This document shows positions 1 through 11,195 of a stretch of DNA of 64,000 nt, piece after piece (the first letter of the stretch is position 1; each line of letters starts with the position of its first letter). This DNA comes from Iocasia fonsfrigidae (GTDB lineage: Bacteria; Bacillota; Halanaerobiia; Halanaerobiales; DTU029): positions 910,137-974,136 of the forward strand of contig NZ_CP046640.1 of assembly GCF_017751145.1 (NCBI RefSeq), given 5' to 3'. A program made the translations under genes and the position numbers. The notes under the pieces are model-generated. The model ran no database searches. It had not been told where the DNA came from and saw only the letters and a program-made list of their open reading frames with translations.

Positions 1-565
1 TACCGGAACTAAATTTAGCCCCGTATTGATTAACCCCACTGCCCTGCTGTATTGAGGGCTGGTAGTAATTGTTATTTTGGGCATACTGGCTCTGACCGGT
101 GTTATTGTTCAGACCATACTGCATGTTAGCAGGCTGATTACCGGTATACTGACTCCTGATATTATTCTGGGGAGCGTTTTGAGCAGGCTGGGATTGATAA
201 TAGGCAGAACCTATGTCCTCATCCCTTGTACCGGAACTAAATTTAGCTCCGTATTGATTAACCCCGCCGCCCTGCTTTATTGAGGGCTGGTAGTAATTGT
301 TATTTTGGGCATACTGGCTCTGACCGGTGTTATTGTTCAGACCATACTGCATGTTAGCAGGCTGATTACCGGTATACTGACTCCTGATATTATTCTGGGG
401 AGCGTTTTGAGCAGGCTGGGATTGATAATAGGCAGAGCCTATGTCTTCATCCCTTGCCCCGGAACTAAATTTAGCCCCGTACTGATTAACGCCACCGCCC
501 TGCTGTATGGAGGGCTGGTAGTAATTGTTATTCCGGGCATACTGGCTCTGACCAGGGCTTGTGTT
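1..565. repeat. 228-bp tandem repeat inside the Q/N-rich gene
   Basis: The sequence starting CCGGAACTAAATTTAG recurs with a period of 228 bp (positions 1, 229 and 457). The copies differ at only a few positions in the parts read. The third copy degenerates near 565, where it meets the unique N-terminal coding part. The unit is exactly 76 codons, so copy-number changes would keep the frame. Confidence 0.85.
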
Positions 566-724
566 TTGTAAGCCTTTATTTTGGGCAAGATTTTGTATAT
601 TAGGGTTACCCTGATTTCCCTGTTGCAATTGAGTATAAGCCTGTCCAAGGCCCGGCCCGGCATGCATCTGTTGATTTACGGCATTTTGTTGAAATGCTTG
701 ATTATTATTTTGATTCAAAAGCAT
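1..724 (-). CDS. Q/N/Y-rich tandem-repeat protein, N-terminal part (C-terminus beyond window)
   Basis: On the minus strand an uninterrupted frame runs from an ATG at 724 (RBS AAGGAG at 728-733, only 3 nt away) to the window edge, at least 241 codons. A TTG at 718 has better RBS spacing (9 nt) and may be the true start. After a head of about 55 residues rich in Gln and Asn, a 228-bp (76-residue) unit repeats in tandem: about 457-565 (partial), 229-456 and 1-228, with only a few base changes between copies. Each unit has NNNYYQPSI, GGVNQYGAKFSSG, RDEDIGSAYYQSQ and NIRSQYTGNQPANMQYG stretches. There is no signal peptide or membrane segment and almost no hydrophobic residues. I do not recognise the family; composition resembles low-complexity spore-coat or prion-like proteins, but that is only a resemblance. 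Because the period is a multiple of three, other frames are open too; the RBS and the biased composition favour this strand. Confidence 0.7.
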   Translation of the reverse strand, partial: MLLNQNNNQAFQQNAVNQQMHAGPGLGQAYTQLQQGNQGNPNIQNLAQNKGLQNTSPGQSQYARNNNYYQPSIQQGGGVNQYGAKFSSGARDEDIGSAYYQSQPAQNAPQNNIRSQYTGNQPANMQYGLNNNTGQSQYAQNNNYYQPSIKQGGGVNQYGAKFSSGTRDEDIGSAYYQSQPAQNAPQNNIRSQYTGNQPANMQYGLNNNTGQSQYAQNNNYYQPSIQQGSGVNQYGAKFSSG

Positions 725-982
725 CAACTCCTTAATTATATTGCAGTATACTGCATTTATATTATTAACATAATTACCATAAATATGATGTTATTTTTAA
801 CCAGAAAATAGATTTTATTTTTTTATAATTATAAAATGATAGAGAAATAATTATATATATACCAGGTATTCAGGCAGGTATTAAGATAGTTTTAGAGAAT
901 TATATAATATTAAGTAGGTAAGTTTATTTAGCTAATTTTTGATATATTTTTAATAACTTTAATACTGGAAAGGGGTGTTTTA

Positions 983-2164
983 GTGTCTTTAAGAAGGATT
1001 GACCGTGCAGTTATCATTATTCTGGATGGTGCAGGTATTGGTGAATCACCAGATGCCGCTGATTTTGGTGATATAGGTACAAGTACAATTCCACATGTTG
1101 CTGAAAAAGTTGGGGGATTGAATCTCCCTAATATGGAAGAATTGGGTCTTGGTGCGATAGCTCATGTTAAAGGTCTTAAACCAGTAGGAAAAAGAGGGGC
1201 TTACGGGAAAATGGCTGAAAAATCAGCTGGCAAAGATACTACTACCGGACATTGGGAGATAGCTGGCCTGATCACAGAACAGAAGTTCCCGACATATCCA
1301 CAGGGCTTTCCTGATGAGGTAATTAGACCTTTTAGTGATAAGATTGGCAGAGAAATTCTTGGTAATTACCCGGCTTCTGGTACAGCAATAATTGAAGACC
1401 TGGGTAAAGAACATATGGAGAGTGGGAAACCTATTGTTTATACTTCGGCTGATAGTGTTTTTCAGATTGCTGCCCATGAAGAGATTATTCCAGTTGAGAA
1501 ATTATATAAATACTGTAAGATAGCACGCAAAATATTAAGAGGTGAGCACGCTGTGGGCCGGGTTATTGCCAGACCTTTTATTGGCAGACCAGGCAATTTT
1601 ATCCGGACAGATAGGAGGCATGACTTTTCACTCAAACCAGTGGGTGATACCATTCTGGATATCCTCTCTAATAGTGGTTTAGATGTTATGGCAGTGGGTA
1701 AAACAGATGATATTTTTGCTAATAGAGGTATAACAAAGACGAATCATGTTATTGATAATATGGATACAGTTGACGGAACTCTGGAATTTATGGCAGCCCC
1801 TAAGAAGGGTTTAATTTTTGCTAATTTGGTGGAGTTTGATATGAACTATGGGCATCGTAATGACCCTGAGGGATTTGCCCGGGCCTTAAAGGACTTTGAT
1901 GACCGGCTCCCAGAGATAATAGAGCTGATGACTGAAAGAGACCTGTTCATAATTACAGCAGATCATGGGTGTGATCCTACTACAGCAGGGACAGACCATA
2001 CCCGTGAATATGTACCACTGCTGGTTTATCACCATGGCTTGACAGAGCCGGTAGACCTGGGAATACGCAAATCTTTTTCTGATATAGCTGCTACACTGGC
2101 GAAACTCTTTGCTGTAGAGGGAATAGATAATGGTGATGATTTTTCTGGACTATTAGGATTATAA
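983..2164 (+). CDS. deoB: phosphopentomutase DeoB
   Basis: Interconverts (deoxy)ribose-1-phosphate and (deoxy)ribose-5-phosphate, linking nucleoside phosphorolysis to the pentose phosphate pathway in the cytoplasm. The 393 residues match the usual length of the family. The N-terminal metal motif of the alkaline-phosphatase superfamily is present ([14 protein letters not shown], Asp14 region), as is the C-terminal cluster [11 protein letters not shown]...[10 protein letters not shown] that supplies further Asp and His manganese ligands. Start is GTG at 983 behind GGAAAGGGG. It heads a compact group with rbsK (27-33 nt downstream) and deoD, all feeding ribose phosphates into central metabolism. 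Function is a confident homology call. Confidence 0.95.
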   Translation: MSLRRIDRAVIIILDGAGIGESPDAADFGDIGTSTIPHVAEKVGGLNLPNMEELGLGAIAHVKGLKPVGKRGAYGKMAEKSAGKDTTTGHWEIAGLITEQKFPTYPQGFPDEVIRPFSDKIGREILGNYPASGTAIIEDLGKEHMESGKPIVYTSADSVFQIAAHEEIIPVEKLYKYCKIARKILRGEHAVGRVIARPFIGRPGNFIRTDRRHDFSLKPVGDTILDILSNSGLDVMAVGKTDDIFANRGITKTNHVIDNMDTVDGTLEFMAAPKKGLIFANLVEFDMNYGHRNDPEGFARALKDFDDRLPEIIELMTERDLFIITADHGCDPTTAGTDHTREYVPLLVYHHGLTEPVDLGIRKSFSDIAATLAKLFAVEGIDNGDDFSGLLGL

Positions 2165-2197
2165 TATAGCAATTTATGAGCTTGGGAGGGATTGATA

Positions 2198-3103
2198 ATG
2201 GATAATATATTGGTAGTAGGTAGTATGAATATGGATCTAGTTGTTAATACAAACAGGGTACCTGATAAAGGGGAGACAATAATCGGAAAATCTTTTGAGC
2301 AGGTACCTGGTGGTAAAGGTGCCAACCAGGCTGCAGCAGTTGGTAAACTCGGTGGCAGAGTATCATTTGTTAGTGCCTGTGGCAAAGATAGCTTTGGTGA
2401 TGATTTATTGAGTTCATTACAGGATAAAGGTGTAGATACTAGCTCGGTTTTTACTCTAGATGATAACACTGGAATAGCGGCTATTACTGTAGAGGAAGAT
2501 GGTGATAATAGAATTATTGTTGTCCAGGGAGCCAATGCCAGTTTATCCCCTGAAATGATTGATCAGGTTGAGGGGAAGATAAAAGAGGCTGCTTATCTGC
2601 TTTTACAGATGGAGATTCCCCTGGCTACTGTTATTCATACCATTGAACTGGCTGATTTTTATCAGACCAGGGTTATCCTGGACCCTGCTCCAGCACAGGG
2701 ATTACCCCGGGAGATATACAGTAAAATAGATTATTTACTTCCCAATAGTGGTGAATTAGCACTCCTGTTAGAGGAATATGATTTAAGGGATGAAGAAGAT
2801 AAAATTGAGCAGTTACTGGACTGGGGAGTAAAGAATATTTTAATAACAAAGGGTTCTGAAGGTGTGACATTGTATCATAAAGGTAGCCAGCAAGTATATC
2901 CTACCCTTAAAGTTAAGGCGGTTGATACAACTGCTGCCGGGGATACATTTGCAGGTGCATTGGCCTTTGGCCTACAAAAAGGTTGGGATATAGACAGGTG
3001 TATATCCTTTGGAAATAGGGCTGCGGCTATATCTGTAACAAGGCCAGGAGCACAGAGCTCAATCCCTTCTTTTGCAGAGGTTGAAAATATGAAGGGAATA
3101 TAG
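2198..3103 (+). CDS. rbsK: ribokinase (PfkB family)
   Basis: Phosphorylates D-ribose (possibly also deoxyribose) at O5 with ATP. The N-terminal substrate signature is clear (GSMNMDLVV, then GGKGANQAAAVGKLGG), and the C-terminal PfkB signature DTTAAGDTFAGALAFGL carries the catalytic Asp and the anion hole. I place the start at ATG 2198, 7 nt after GGGAGGG; a TTG at 2192 lies only 1 nt from that RBS and is unlikely. That gives 301 residues, typical for RbsK. Sitting between deoB and deoD, it probably salvages free ribose from nucleosides; no ribose transporter is adjacent, although a ribose-type ABC importer occurs near 12.5-16 kb. Confidence 0.92.
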   Translation: MDNILVVGSMNMDLVVNTNRVPDKGETIIGKSFEQVPGGKGANQAAAVGKLGGRVSFVSACGKDSFGDDLLSSLQDKGVDTSSVFTLDDNTGIAAITVEEDGDNRIIVVQGANASLSPEMIDQVEGKIKEAAYLLLQMEIPLATVIHTIELADFYQTRVILDPAPAQGLPREIYSKIDYLLPNSGELALLLEEYDLRDEEDKIEQLLDWGVKNILITKGSEGVTLYHKGSQQVYPTLKVKAVDTTAAGDTFAGALAFGLQKGWDIDRCISFGNRAAAISVTRPGAQSSIPSFAEVENMKGI

Positions 3104-3139
3104 TCGTTGTATAAATATTTGATTAAGGAGTGGTAGTTA

Positions 3140-3841
3140 ATGAGTACACATATTGCTGCAGAAAAAGGGGAGATTGCCAGGACAATTTTATTACCTGGTG
3201 ACCCAATGAGGGCTAAGTTTATAGCTGATAATTTTTTGGAAGATCCAGTATGTTATAATCAAGTTAGAGGGATGTATGGTTTTACTGGTACTTATCAGGG
3301 TAGGGAGATCTCTGTACAGGGTACTGGTATGGGTATGCCTTCAATTTCAATTTATGTTAATGAATTAATCAGGGATTTTGATGTTAAGAATTTAATCAGG
3401 GTAGGTTCCTGCGGTTCTTTTAGTGAAAAGGTTAAAATAAGGGATATTATTCTGGCAATTGGGGCCTGTACCAATTCCAGGAATAATCAGCTTCGTTTTA
3501 ATGGACAGGATTATGCCCCTACAGCAAATTTTACTTTATTAAGTAAGGCACATAACATTGCTAATGAAAAGGGTATTGAGGTTAAGGTAGGAAATGTTTT
3601 GAGTTCAGATTTGTTTTATGGTGATGATCCAGATGCCTGGCAGGTATGGAGTAGATATGGTGTGCTGGCAGTTGAGATGGAAACTGCTGAATTATATACC
3701 CTGGCGGCAAAATATGGTGTCAGGGCTCTATCAATTCTTACTGTTAGTGATTCGGTTGTTACAGGAGAGGCTACTACAGCAGAAGAAAGGGAGAAGACCT
3801 TTACTGATATGATTGAAATTGCCCTGGAAACGGCTGAATAA
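3140..3841 (+). CDS. deoD: purine-nucleoside phosphorylase, DeoD type
   Basis: Cleaves purine (deoxy)nucleosides with phosphate to base and (deoxy)ribose-1-phosphate, the substrate of DeoB upstream. The 233 residues fit the hexameric DeoD family. Visible motifs are the phosphate-binding [22 protein letters not shown], the ribose-binding VEMETAELY, and [11 protein letters not shown] carrying the catalytic Asp position that separates DeoD enzymes from trimeric PNPs. ATG at 3140 follows AAGGAGTGG. Last gene of the deoB-rbsK-deoD group, followed by a hairpin terminator. Confidence 0.95.
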   Translation: MSTHIAAEKGEIARTILLPGDPMRAKFIADNFLEDPVCYNQVRGMYGFTGTYQGREISVQGTGMGMPSISIYVNELIRDFDVKNLIRVGSCGSFSEKVKIRDIILAIGACTNSRNNQLRFNGQDYAPTANFTLLSKAHNIANEKGIEVKVGNVLSSDLFYGDDPDAWQVWSRYGVLAVEMETAELYTLAAKYGVRALSILTVSDSVVTGEATTAEEREKTFTDMIEIALETAE

Positions 3842-3876
3842 GCCACTTAGAATTTTCTGTAAAACTAATATTTTTT

Positions 3877-3916
3877 AAAACTGCCATAGAATAAACATTT
3901 AGTGGCAGTTTTTTAT
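3877..3916 (+). terminator. rho-independent terminator after deoD
   Basis: Ten-bp stem AAAACTGCCA (3877-3886) pairs with TGGCAGTTTT (3903-3912), followed by more T residues. It ends the deoB-rbsK-deoD unit. Confidence 0.8.
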
Positions 3917-4024
3917 ACTTGGAAAAACAGGGTATAATTGATTAGAAATTAAGTAAAAATAAAAAGGAAATTAAATGAAGTTTAGAGAACTTAATAAATA
4001 AACAAATTATGGAGTGAATCAGAT

Positions 4025-4792
4025 ATGACAATAGGTTTTTTTGATTCTGGTATTGGGGGGCTCACAGTATTAAAGGAGGCCTTGCAGCTTTTGCCTCAAG
4101 AAGATTATGTCTATTATGCAGACACAGAAAATGTCCCCTATGGAACAAAATCCAGGGAAGAAGTAAGACAGCATATCTTTAATGCTGTTAATTTTATTAA
4201 TCAATATAATATAAATGCATTGGTAGTAGCCTGTAATACTGCCACAAGTATTGCGATACGAAGGCTGCGTCAGCTTTATGATTTTCCAATCATCGGTATG
4301 GAACCGGCAGTTAAACCAGCTGTAAATAAAACAGATGACAAAAGGGTCCTTGTCCTGGCGACACCTTTAACCATTCAGGAGGATAAGTATAAAAATCTGG
4401 TCAGCCGGATAGATGCCAGACACATTGTTGATTCTCTTGCACTCCCTGAATTAGTTAACTATGCTGAAAACTTTATTTTTAATGATAAACTGATATTAAC
4501 ATATTTGAAAAAAAAGTTAGCGCCTTTTGATTTAGATGACTACGGTACAATAGTTTTGGGTTGTACCCATTTTATATATTATAGAGAAATTTTTAAACAG
4601 TTAGCAGCAAATATTGATATTATAGATGGTAATTATGGGACAGTTATTCATTTAAGGGATGTATTAGCAGATAGTAAATTTGATTTGAAGCAGGGTAGTG
4701 GTGAAGTAAGGTTTTATTCTTCAGGGAAAGAAGAGATAGGGAAATATAAGAAGTATATGAAAGTTTTAAATCATTATAAGATTAATAAATAG
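4025..4792 (+). CDS. murI: glutamate racemase
   Basis: Makes D-glutamate for peptidoglycan by cofactor-independent racemisation. The N-terminal FFDSGIGGLTV holds the catalytic Asp8, and the two catalytic cysteines are seen in VVACNTATS (Cys70) and VLGCTHF (Cys180). The 255 residues are standard. ATG at 4025 follows ATGGAGTGAAT. The gene stands alone between two terminators, so it is probably transcribed from its own promoter in 3917-4010. Confidence 0.95.
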   Translation: MTIGFFDSGIGGLTVLKEALQLLPQEDYVYYADTENVPYGTKSREEVRQHIFNAVNFINQYNINALVVACNTATSIAIRRLRQLYDFPIIGMEPAVKPAVNKTDDKRVLVLATPLTIQEDKYKNLVSRIDARHIVDSLALPELVNYAENFIFNDKLILTYLKKKLAPFDLDDYGTIVLGCTHFIYYREIFKQLAANIDIIDGNYGTVIHLRDVLADSKFDLKQGSGEVRFYSSGKEEIGKYKKYMKVLNHYKINK

Positions 4793-4821
4793 AATGAATT
4801 TTTATACAACTAATTTTGAAC

Positions 4822-4851
4822 TCCTTCCTGAATTTAGGGAGGATTTTTTTA
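4822..4851 (+). terminator. terminator after murI
   Basis: Stem TCCTTCCT (4822-4829) pairs with AGGGAGGA (4836-4843) with one G-T pair, followed by seven or more T. Confidence 0.75.
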
Positions 4852-4861
4852 TAATTAGCAT

Positions 4862-4881
4862 TATCCCTGTATACAGGGATA
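4862..4881. promoter_or_regulatory. perfect 20-bp palindrome upstream of gltBD
   Basis: TATCCCTGTATACAGGGATA is a perfect palindrome, 130 bp upstream of the gltB start and after the murI terminator. Such symmetry in a leader suggests an operator for a dimeric regulator of gltBD. No regulator gene is adjacent, so the protein is unknown. Confidence 0.45.
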
Positions 4882-5011
4882 TATTCCTTAAAATAAGAGA
4901 CCTGTAGGCTAAAATGCTTTATTATATTATATAAGCCCATAATTTATGGTGTAATTATTATTAGGGAGATTAGAATAATGTAATATGAAATTAGATAGGG
5001 GATGATGCTAT

Positions 5012-8000
5012 ATGAAGTATAATGGAATACCAGAAAAACAGGGGCTTTATGACCCGCGTTTTGAACATGATGCCTGTGGGATGGGGTTTATTACCAACAT
5101 AAAAGGTAAGAAATCACACAGGATTGTTCATCAGGCATTAGAAATATTGGTGAACCTATCACATAGAGGGGCAACCGGTAGTGAAGCAAATACAGGTGAT
5201 GGTGCTGGTATTTTAATACAGTTGCCACATAATTTTTTTGCCAAGGAGACTGCTAAACTCGGTTTTTCCCTGCCGTCTGCTGGGGAATATGGTGTGGGGA
5301 TGGTTTTTTTACCCCGGAAGAAGGCTTATCGGAAAGAGTATCAAGCATTTTTTAATAAAATAATTGAAGAAGAGGGCCAGCAATTATTAGGTTGGCGTGA
5401 TGTACCAGTAGATGACAGTGGGATTGGTAATTCTGCCCGTGAATGTATGCCCCATATCTCTCAGGTCTTTATAGGGCGTAATGACAGCTTATCAGATGAT
5501 ATGGCTTTTGAGAGAAAGCTTTATGTGATCGGGAGGCGGGCTGAAAAAGAGATTAAGAGTTCTGATATAGCAGAAGGAATATATCTGGCTAGTATTTCTC
5601 ACAGGACAATTGTCTATAAAGGGATGTTAATGCCAGAACAGGTGGAAGATTTTTTTCTGGATCTAAGTGATCCCAATATAGAAACAGCAATTGCCCTGGT
5701 ACACTCTAGATTTAGTACCAATACCTTTCCCAGTTGGGAAAGGGCTCATCCCAATCGTTATATAATCCATAATGGTGAGATAAATACAATGCGTGGTAAT
5801 GTTAACTGGATGAATGCCCGTCAGTCTATGATGGAGAGTGAACTCTTTGGGAATGACCTTGCAAAAATATTTCCAGTAATTAATCCGGCTGGAAGTGATT
5901 CAGCAATGTTTGATAATAGTCTGGAGTTTCTAAGACTGACTGGCCGTTCCCTACCACATGCTGTCATGATGATGATTCCAGAACCATGGGAGAATAATGA
6001 TAGTATAGATGAAGAAAAAAAGTCATTTTATGAATACCATAGTTGTTTGATGGAACCATGGGATGGACCGGCTGCTATGGCCTTTACTGACGGTATACAG
6101 GTTGGGGCAGTACTGGATAGGAACGGTTTGAGGCCTTCCCGGTATTATGTTACCAGTGATGACCTGGTTGTGCTTGCCTCTGAGGTAGGGGTAGTTGATT
6201 TACCAGAAGAAAAAATCATAAGCAAACAGCGTTTAGAACCAGGGAAAATGCTGTTGATTGATACCAGTAAGGGTAAAATTATCAATGATCAAGAACTAAA
6301 AAAAGAGATTGCTGGGGAATATCCCTATGATAAATGGCTTGATGAAAACCTGCTGCATATAGATGCGCTGCCAGTTGGGGAGGTAAAGGAAAACTGTCTG
6401 GGACATGAGACATTAGTCCAAAAACAGAGGGCTTTTGACTATACCTATGAAGAAATACGAAAAATACTAATACCTATGGCTGAAAATGGGGTTGATCCTG
6501 TTGGGGCTATGGGGAATGATAGTTCTTTAGCGGTTTTATCTGATAAACCCCAGTTACTATATAATTATTTTAAGCAGTTATTTGCTCAGGTTACTAATCC
6601 CCCTATTGATTCAATTCGGGAGGCAATTATTACTGCCACCAGAACCAATCTAGGGTCAGAAGGGAATTTACTAAACCCTGGTCCAGAGAGCTGCCGACAA
6701 ATAACATTACCTGGACCAGTTCTTGATAATGGTCAATTAGCTAGATTGTTAAATTTAAAAATAGATGGTTTCAAAACAGAGAAGCTTTCAATTCTATTTA
6801 AGATAGAAGATAATGGTAGAGGGTTAGAAGAAGCGATGGAAAAGTTATTTGCTGAGGCAGATAGATTAATAGATGAGGGGGTAAATATACTGGTTCTCTC
6901 TGATAAGGAGATAGATAGGGATAAGGCCCCTATTCCAGCTTTGCTGGCTGTAGCCGGGCTGCATCACCATTTAATCAGAACAGGCAGGCGTACTTCTGTT
7001 AGTTTAGTTCTGGAGTCAGGGGAACCACGGGAAGTACATCATTTTTGTCTCCTCTTAGGTTATGGTTTGCAGGCCGTTAATCCCTATTTAGTTTTTGAAT
7101 CACTTGATGATTTAATAAAACAGGGTTTGTTAGAGACAAAGAGTTATGACAAGGCTGTTAAAAAATATATCAAGGCTGCTACCAAGGGAATTGTAAAGGT
7201 AATGGCCAAAATGGGTATCTCTACAGTACAGAGTTACCGGGGGGCACAGATATTTGAAGCCCTGGGTCTAAATGATTCAGTTATTGATAAATACTTCACC
7301 GGGACTCCTTCACGTATTGGCGGTATCGGTCTTGCTGAAATAGCTAGAGAAACTATTATCAGACATCAGAATGGTTTTAATAAAAAAGGTCCGGAGAGTA
7401 AAACCCTGGAATCTGGCAGTACATTTACCTGGAGAAAAGATGGTGAAAAACACCTATATAACCCAGAGACAATATATCTTTTGCAGAGGGCCTGTCGTGA
7501 GGGCAACTATGACTTATTTAAGGAATATACATCTTTAATAAATAATCAGGCTGAAGAGATGTCTACTTTGCGAGGTTTATTAGGTTTTAATTATGATGAG
7601 GTCGAATCAATTCCACTGGAAGAGGTAGAATCAGTAGAGTCGATCTGTAAAAGATTTAAGACAGGGGCCATGTCTTATGGTTCGATTAGTAAAGAGGCTC
7701 ATGAGACACTGGCTATTGCTATGAACCGTATTGGTGGGAAGAGTAATACTGGTGAGGGTGGTGAAGACCCTGAACGGTTTACGCCAGACCCTAATGGTGA
7801 TTCCAGGTGTAGTGCCATTAAACAGGTTGCTTCCGGTAGGTTTGGAGTTACTTCCCATTATCTCACAAATGCCAGAGAAATCCAGATAAAAATGGCCCAG
7901 GGGGCCAAACCAGGTGAAGGCGGACAACTACCTGGTAAAAAGGTATACCCCTGGATTGCTAAAGTCAGGGGAACAACACCTGGTGTTGGCTTAATCTCAC

Positions 8001-9610
8001 CACCACCCCATCATGATATTTATTCAATAGAAGACTTAGCAGAGTTAATCCATGACCTGAAAAATGCCAACCGGGATGCCAGGATAAATGTTAAGCTTGT
8101 TTCTGAAGTAGGGGTGGGCACTATTGCCGCTGGTGTTGCCAAGGGTAAGGCAGATGTTATTCTTATCAGTGGTTATGATGGTGGTACAGGTGCTTCACCG
8201 AGAACGAGTATTAAACATGCTGGACTCCCCTGGGAATTAGGTCTTGCTGAAACACATCAGACCCTGGTGTTAAATAAGCTGCGCAGCAGGGTTAAACTTG
8301 AGACAGATGGTAAACTGATGTCTGGTAAAGACCTGGCTGTGGCTGCATTACTGGGGGCAGAGGAATATGGTTTCGCTACTGCACCTTTGGTGGTAATGGG
8401 TTGTGTTATGATGAGGGTCTGCAACCTTGACACCTGCCCAGTAGGGGTAGCTACCCAGAATCCTGAACTAAGGAAGAGGTTTGCTGGCGAAGTAGAGCAT
8501 CTTGTTAATTTTATGCATTTTATTGCCCGGGAAATGCGTGAAGAAATGGCCAGACTTGGTTTCCGGACAGTAGATGAAATGATCGGCCGTGTTGATAAAC
8601 TTAAACGGGATAAGGCTTTTAAACACTGGAAGGCCAAGGGTTTAGACTACTCAAAGATACTCTATCAACCTGAAGAAAGTGCTCAGGCCGCTACTTTCTG
8701 TCAGATCAAACAGGACCATGGTATAGAGGAATCCATGGATATGAAAGAATTGCTTCAGCTAGCTAAACCAGCCTTAGATAAGGGTGAAAAAGTAGAATTT
8801 AACTTAAAAATCAAGAATATAGACCGGGTAGTTGGTACAGTTCTTGGTAATGAATTAACCAAAAAATATGGTGCAGCAGGTCTACCGGCCGATACCATCA
8901 AATTAAATTTTGCAGGTTCTGCCGGTCAGAGTTTTGGGGCATATATACCACAGGGTATTACCCTGACTTTACAGGGTGATTCTAATGACTATATCGGTAA
9001 GGGTTTATCAGGTGGCAAAATAATTGTTAAGGTTCCTGAGGATGCTGATTTTAGTTCTGAAGATAATATAGTAGTAGGTAATGTAGCCTTTTTTGGGGCA
9101 ACTTCAGGGGAGGCCTATATCCAGGGTGTTGCTGGAGAAAGGTTTTGTGTAAGAAATAGTGGTGTTCATGCTGTAGTTGAAGGTGTCGGTGACCATGGAT
9201 GTGAGTACATGACAGGAGGTCGTGTTGTTATATTAGGGAAAACTGGGCGAAACTTTGCAGCCGGAATGTCTGGTGGTGTAGCATATGTTTTTGACCGGAA
9301 AGGTAATTTAGCCGACCGGACAAATCAGGCCATGGTTGAACTGGAACCTTTACAGGAAGAGAATGATATTAACTTTGTTAAAGAAATGATTAAAAAACAT
9401 CTTAATTACACCGGGAGCAGCTATGCCAGAAAGATTCTTGATAACTGGTCTGACAATGCAGCTAAATTTGTCAGGGTTATGCCTCGGGATTACAAACGGA
9501 TGATTGAGGCGATAAATAGTTTTGAAGAAGAGGGGCTAAAAAAAGATGAAGCACTGATGGCTGCTTTTGAGCAAAATAATAGTGATGCAGCAAGGGTTAG
9601 TGGTAATTAA
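5012..9610 (+). CDS. gltB: glutamate synthase, large (alpha) subunit
   Basis: Transfers the amide of glutamine to 2-oxoglutarate, giving two glutamates. The 1532 residues show the standard order: an N-terminal class II glutamine amidotransferase domain whose nucleophile would be Cys22 after removal of a propeptide (EHDACGMGF); a central domain; the FMN-binding synthase barrel ([46 protein letters not shown]); the three-cysteine 3Fe-4S motif ([13 protein letters not shown]); and a C-terminal GXGXG beta-helix (SGGVAYVFD region). ATG at 5012 follows AGGGGATGATGC. It is 23 nt upstream of gltD, with which it forms the holoenzyme. No truncation or unusual residue was noticed. Confidence 0.97.
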   Translation: MKYNGIPEKQGLYDPRFEHDACGMGFITNIKGKKSHRIVHQALEILVNLSHRGATGSEANTGDGAGILIQLPHNFFAKETAKLGFSLPSAGEYGVGMVFLPRKKAYRKEYQAFFNKIIEEEGQQLLGWRDVPVDDSGIGNSARECMPHISQVFIGRNDSLSDDMAFERKLYVIGRRAEKEIKSSDIAEGIYLASISHRTIVYKGMLMPEQVEDFFLDLSDPNIETAIALVHSRFSTNTFPSWERAHPNRYIIHNGEINTMRGNVNWMNARQSMMESELFGNDLAKIFPVINPAGSDSAMFDNSLEFLRLTGRSLPHAVMMMIPEPWENNDSIDEEKKSFYEYHSCLMEPWDGPAAMAFTDGIQVGAVLDRNGLRPSRYYVTSDDLVVLASEVGVVDLPEEKIISKQRLEPGKMLLIDTSKGKIINDQELKKEIAGEYPYDKWLDENLLHIDALPVGEVKENCLGHETLVQKQRAFDYTYEEIRKILIPMAENGVDPVGAMGNDSSLAVLSDKPQLLYNYFKQLFAQVTNPPIDSIREAIITATRTNLGSEGNLLNPGPESCRQITLPGPVLDNGQLARLLNLKIDGFKTEKLSILFKIEDNGRGLEEAMEKLFAEADRLIDEGVNILVLSDKEIDRDKAPIPALLAVAGLHHHLIRTGRRTSVSLVLESGEPREVHHFCLLLGYGLQAVNPYLVFESLDDLIKQGLLETKSYDKAVKKYIKAATKGIVKVMAKMGISTVQSYRGAQIFEALGLNDSVIDKYFTGTPSRIGGIGLAEIARETIIRHQNGFNKKGPESKTLESGSTFTWRKDGEKHLYNPETIYLLQRACREGNYDLFKEYTSLINNQAEEMSTLRGLLGFNYDEVESIPLEEVESVESICKRFKTGAMSYGSISKEAHETLAIAMNRIGGKSNTGEGGEDPERFTPDPNGDSRCSAIKQVASGRFGVTSHYLTNAREIQIKMAQGAKPGEGGQLPGKKVYPWIAKVRGTTPGVGLISPPPHHDIYSIEDLAELIHDLKNANRDARINVKLVSEVGVGTIAAGVAKGKADVILISGYDGGTGASPRTSIKHAGLPWELGLAETHQTLVLNKLRSRVKLETDGKLMSGKDLAVAALLGAEEYGFATAPLVVMGCVMMRVCNLDTCPVGVATQNPELRKRFAGEVEHLVNFMHFIAREMREEMARLGFRTVDEMIGRVDKLKRDKAFKHWKAKGLDYSKILYQPEESAQAATFCQIKQDHGIEESMDMKELLQLAKPALDKGEKVEFNLKIKNIDRVVGTVLGNELTKKYGAAGLPADTIKLNFAGSAGQSFGAYIPQGITLTLQGDSNDYIGKGLSGGKIIVKVPEDADFSSEDNIVVGNVAFFGATSGEAYIQGVAGERFCVRNSGVHAVVEGVGDHGCEYMTGGRVVILGKTGRNFAAGMSGGVAYVFDRKGNLADRTNQAMVELEPLQEENDINFVKEMIKKHLNYTGSSYARKILDNWSDNAAKFVRVMPRDYKRMIEAINSFEEEGLKKDEALMAAFEQNNSDAARVSGN

Positions 9611-9633
9611 GATTATGAAAGGAGATGAGGAAG

Positions 9634-11106
9634 ATGGGAAAAGCGACTGGTTTTATGGAATATACCCGTGAGATTCCTGCGGAATTGTCGCCTGCTGAAA
9701 GGGTAAAGAACTGGCAGGAGTTTAAACTTCCTTTTGCTGAGGAACTCTCCCGGAAACAGGGTGCCCGTTGTATGGAATGTGGAATTCCTTTTTGCCATAC
9801 AGGCATTGAACTAAACGGTATGACTGCAGGTTGTCCGCTTAATAATCTGATCCCTGAATGGAATGACCTGATATATAGGGGGATGTGGCAGGAGGCCTTA
9901 AATAGGCTGTTGAAAACCAATAACTTCCCTGAGTTTACAGGACGGGTCTGTCCGGCACCCTGTGAGGGTTCATGTACTTTAGGGATGAATCAACCAGCAG
10001 TTACGATTAAAACAAACGAATATCAGATTATAGAAAAGGCCTTTCAAGAGGGATGGATTAAGGCAGAACCCCCGACAGAGCGTAGTGGGAAAAAAGTGGC
10101 TGTTGTTGGTTCAGGTCCTGCCGGGCTGGCCTGTGCTGATCAACTTAACAAAGCAGGTCATCTGGTTACTGTCTATGAGAGGGCTGATAGAATTGGTGGT
10201 TTGTTGATGTATGGTATTCCTAATATGAAGTTAGATAAAGAAAAGGTAGTTCAGCGGCGGGTAAATATGATGATCGAAGAGGGAGTAGAATTTATTACTA
10301 ATATTGAGGTAGGACGGGATATTTTCGCTGATAAATTACAGCAGGATTATGATGCACTTGTCCTATGTGGTGGGTCTACTAAAGCGCGTGACCTGAAAGT
10401 GCCTGGCAGGGATCTTCCTGGTGTGTATTTTGCCCTAGAGTTTTTGTCAGCTAATACCAGTAGTCTACTTGATTCACAGCATAAAGATGGTAATTATATC
10501 TCTGCTGAGGGTAAAGATGTTATCGTAATAGGTGGTGGTGATACAGGAACTGATTGTGTTGCAACTTCAATACGGCAGGGATGTAATAGTGTGGTTCAGT
10601 TTGAAATCATGCCTCAGCCCCCCAGGGAAAGGCAGGCAGATAATCCCTGGCCTGAATGGCCTAAAACATTAAAACTAGATTATGGTCAGAAAGAAGCCCT
10701 TGAGCTTCACGGCAGGGACCCCCGTGAATACCTGATCATGACTAAGAGATTTCTTGCTGACCAAAAAGGTAAATTAACTGGGGTTGAGACAGTTAAGATT
10801 AAATGGGAGAAAGACAAAGATGGAAGGTTTAACCCTGTAGAAATTCCTGGGACAAAGAAAACCTGGCCGGTTCAATTAGTCTTACTGGCAATGGGTTTTT
10901 CTGGTCCTGAAGAAACACTGCTTGAAGAACTAGGTCTGGAACAGGATGAAAGGTCAAATGTTAAAGCAGGATATGGTGATTTTGCAACTAATGTTACAGG
11001 GGTATTTGCAGCTGGAGATATGCGTCGGGGACAGAGCCTGGTTGTCTGGGCTATCAAGGAAGGCCGTGAAGCAGCTGAAGAGGTGGATAAGTATTTAAAT
11101 GCTTAG
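9634..11106 (+). CDS. gltD: glutamate synthase, small (beta) subunit
   Basis: Oxidises NAD(P)H and passes electrons through FAD and iron-sulfur clusters to GltB. The N-terminal cysteine sets for 4Fe-4S clusters are seen ([29 protein letters not shown]), then the FAD site [13 protein letters not shown], the pyridine nucleotide site [11 protein letters not shown], and the C-terminal FAD segment [18 protein letters not shown] choose ATG 9634 ([10 protein letters not shown], 9 nt after AAAGGAG) because the earlier ATG at 9625 overlaps the Shine-Dalgarno; this gives 490 residues. Followed by a strong bidirectional terminator. Confidence 0.95.
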   Translation: MGKATGFMEYTREIPAELSPAERVKNWQEFKLPFAEELSRKQGARCMECGIPFCHTGIELNGMTAGCPLNNLIPEWNDLIYRGMWQEALNRLLKTNNFPEFTGRVCPAPCEGSCTLGMNQPAVTIKTNEYQIIEKAFQEGWIKAEPPTERSGKKVAVVGSGPAGLACADQLNKAGHLVTVYERADRIGGLLMYGIPNMKLDKEKVVQRRVNMMIEEGVEFITNIEVGRDIFADKLQQDYDALVLCGGSTKARDLKVPGRDLPGVYFALEFLSANTSSLLDSQHKDGNYISAEGKDVIVIGGGDTGTDCVATSIRQGCNSVVQFEIMPQPPRERQADNPWPEWPKTLKLDYGQKEALELHGRDPREYLIMTKRFLADQKGKLTGVETVKIKWEKDKDGRFNPVEIPGTKKTWPVQLVLLAMGFSGPEETLLEELGLEQDERSNVKAGYGDFATNVTGVFAAGDMRRGQSLVVWAIKEGREAAEEVDKYLNA

Positions 11107-11154
11107 TAAAAAATGATTATAAACAATAAAAGTGTAGTTGAATAGTAATTATAT

Positions 11155-11190
11155 AAAAAAGGGCTGTCTCATTTGAGACAGCCCTTTTTT
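11155..11190. terminator. bidirectional terminator between gltD and the tRNA gene
   Basis: A 16-bp perfect stem, AAAAAAGGGCTGTCTC (11155-11170) with GAGACAGCCCTTTTTT (11175-11190), four-base loop. It has a T tract on both strands, so it can stop gltBD transcripts from the left and the tRNA transcript from the right. Confidence 0.9.
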
Positions 11191-11195
11191 ATAAA

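Noticed and set aside
77-571. Two similar plus-strand open frames of 68 and 88 codons in the left repeat
   Set aside because: They arise because the 228-bp repeat is a multiple of three; they lack ribosome binding sites and the minus-strand frame is longer, continuous to the edge and has a good RBS.
2029-2535. 168-codon minus-strand frame across deoB and rbsK
   Set aside because: Lies opposite two well-supported genes, spans their junction and has no family-like motifs.
8257-8637. 126-codon minus-strand frame inside gltB
   Set aside because: Antisense to the conserved synthase domain; no RBS and no recognisable protein.
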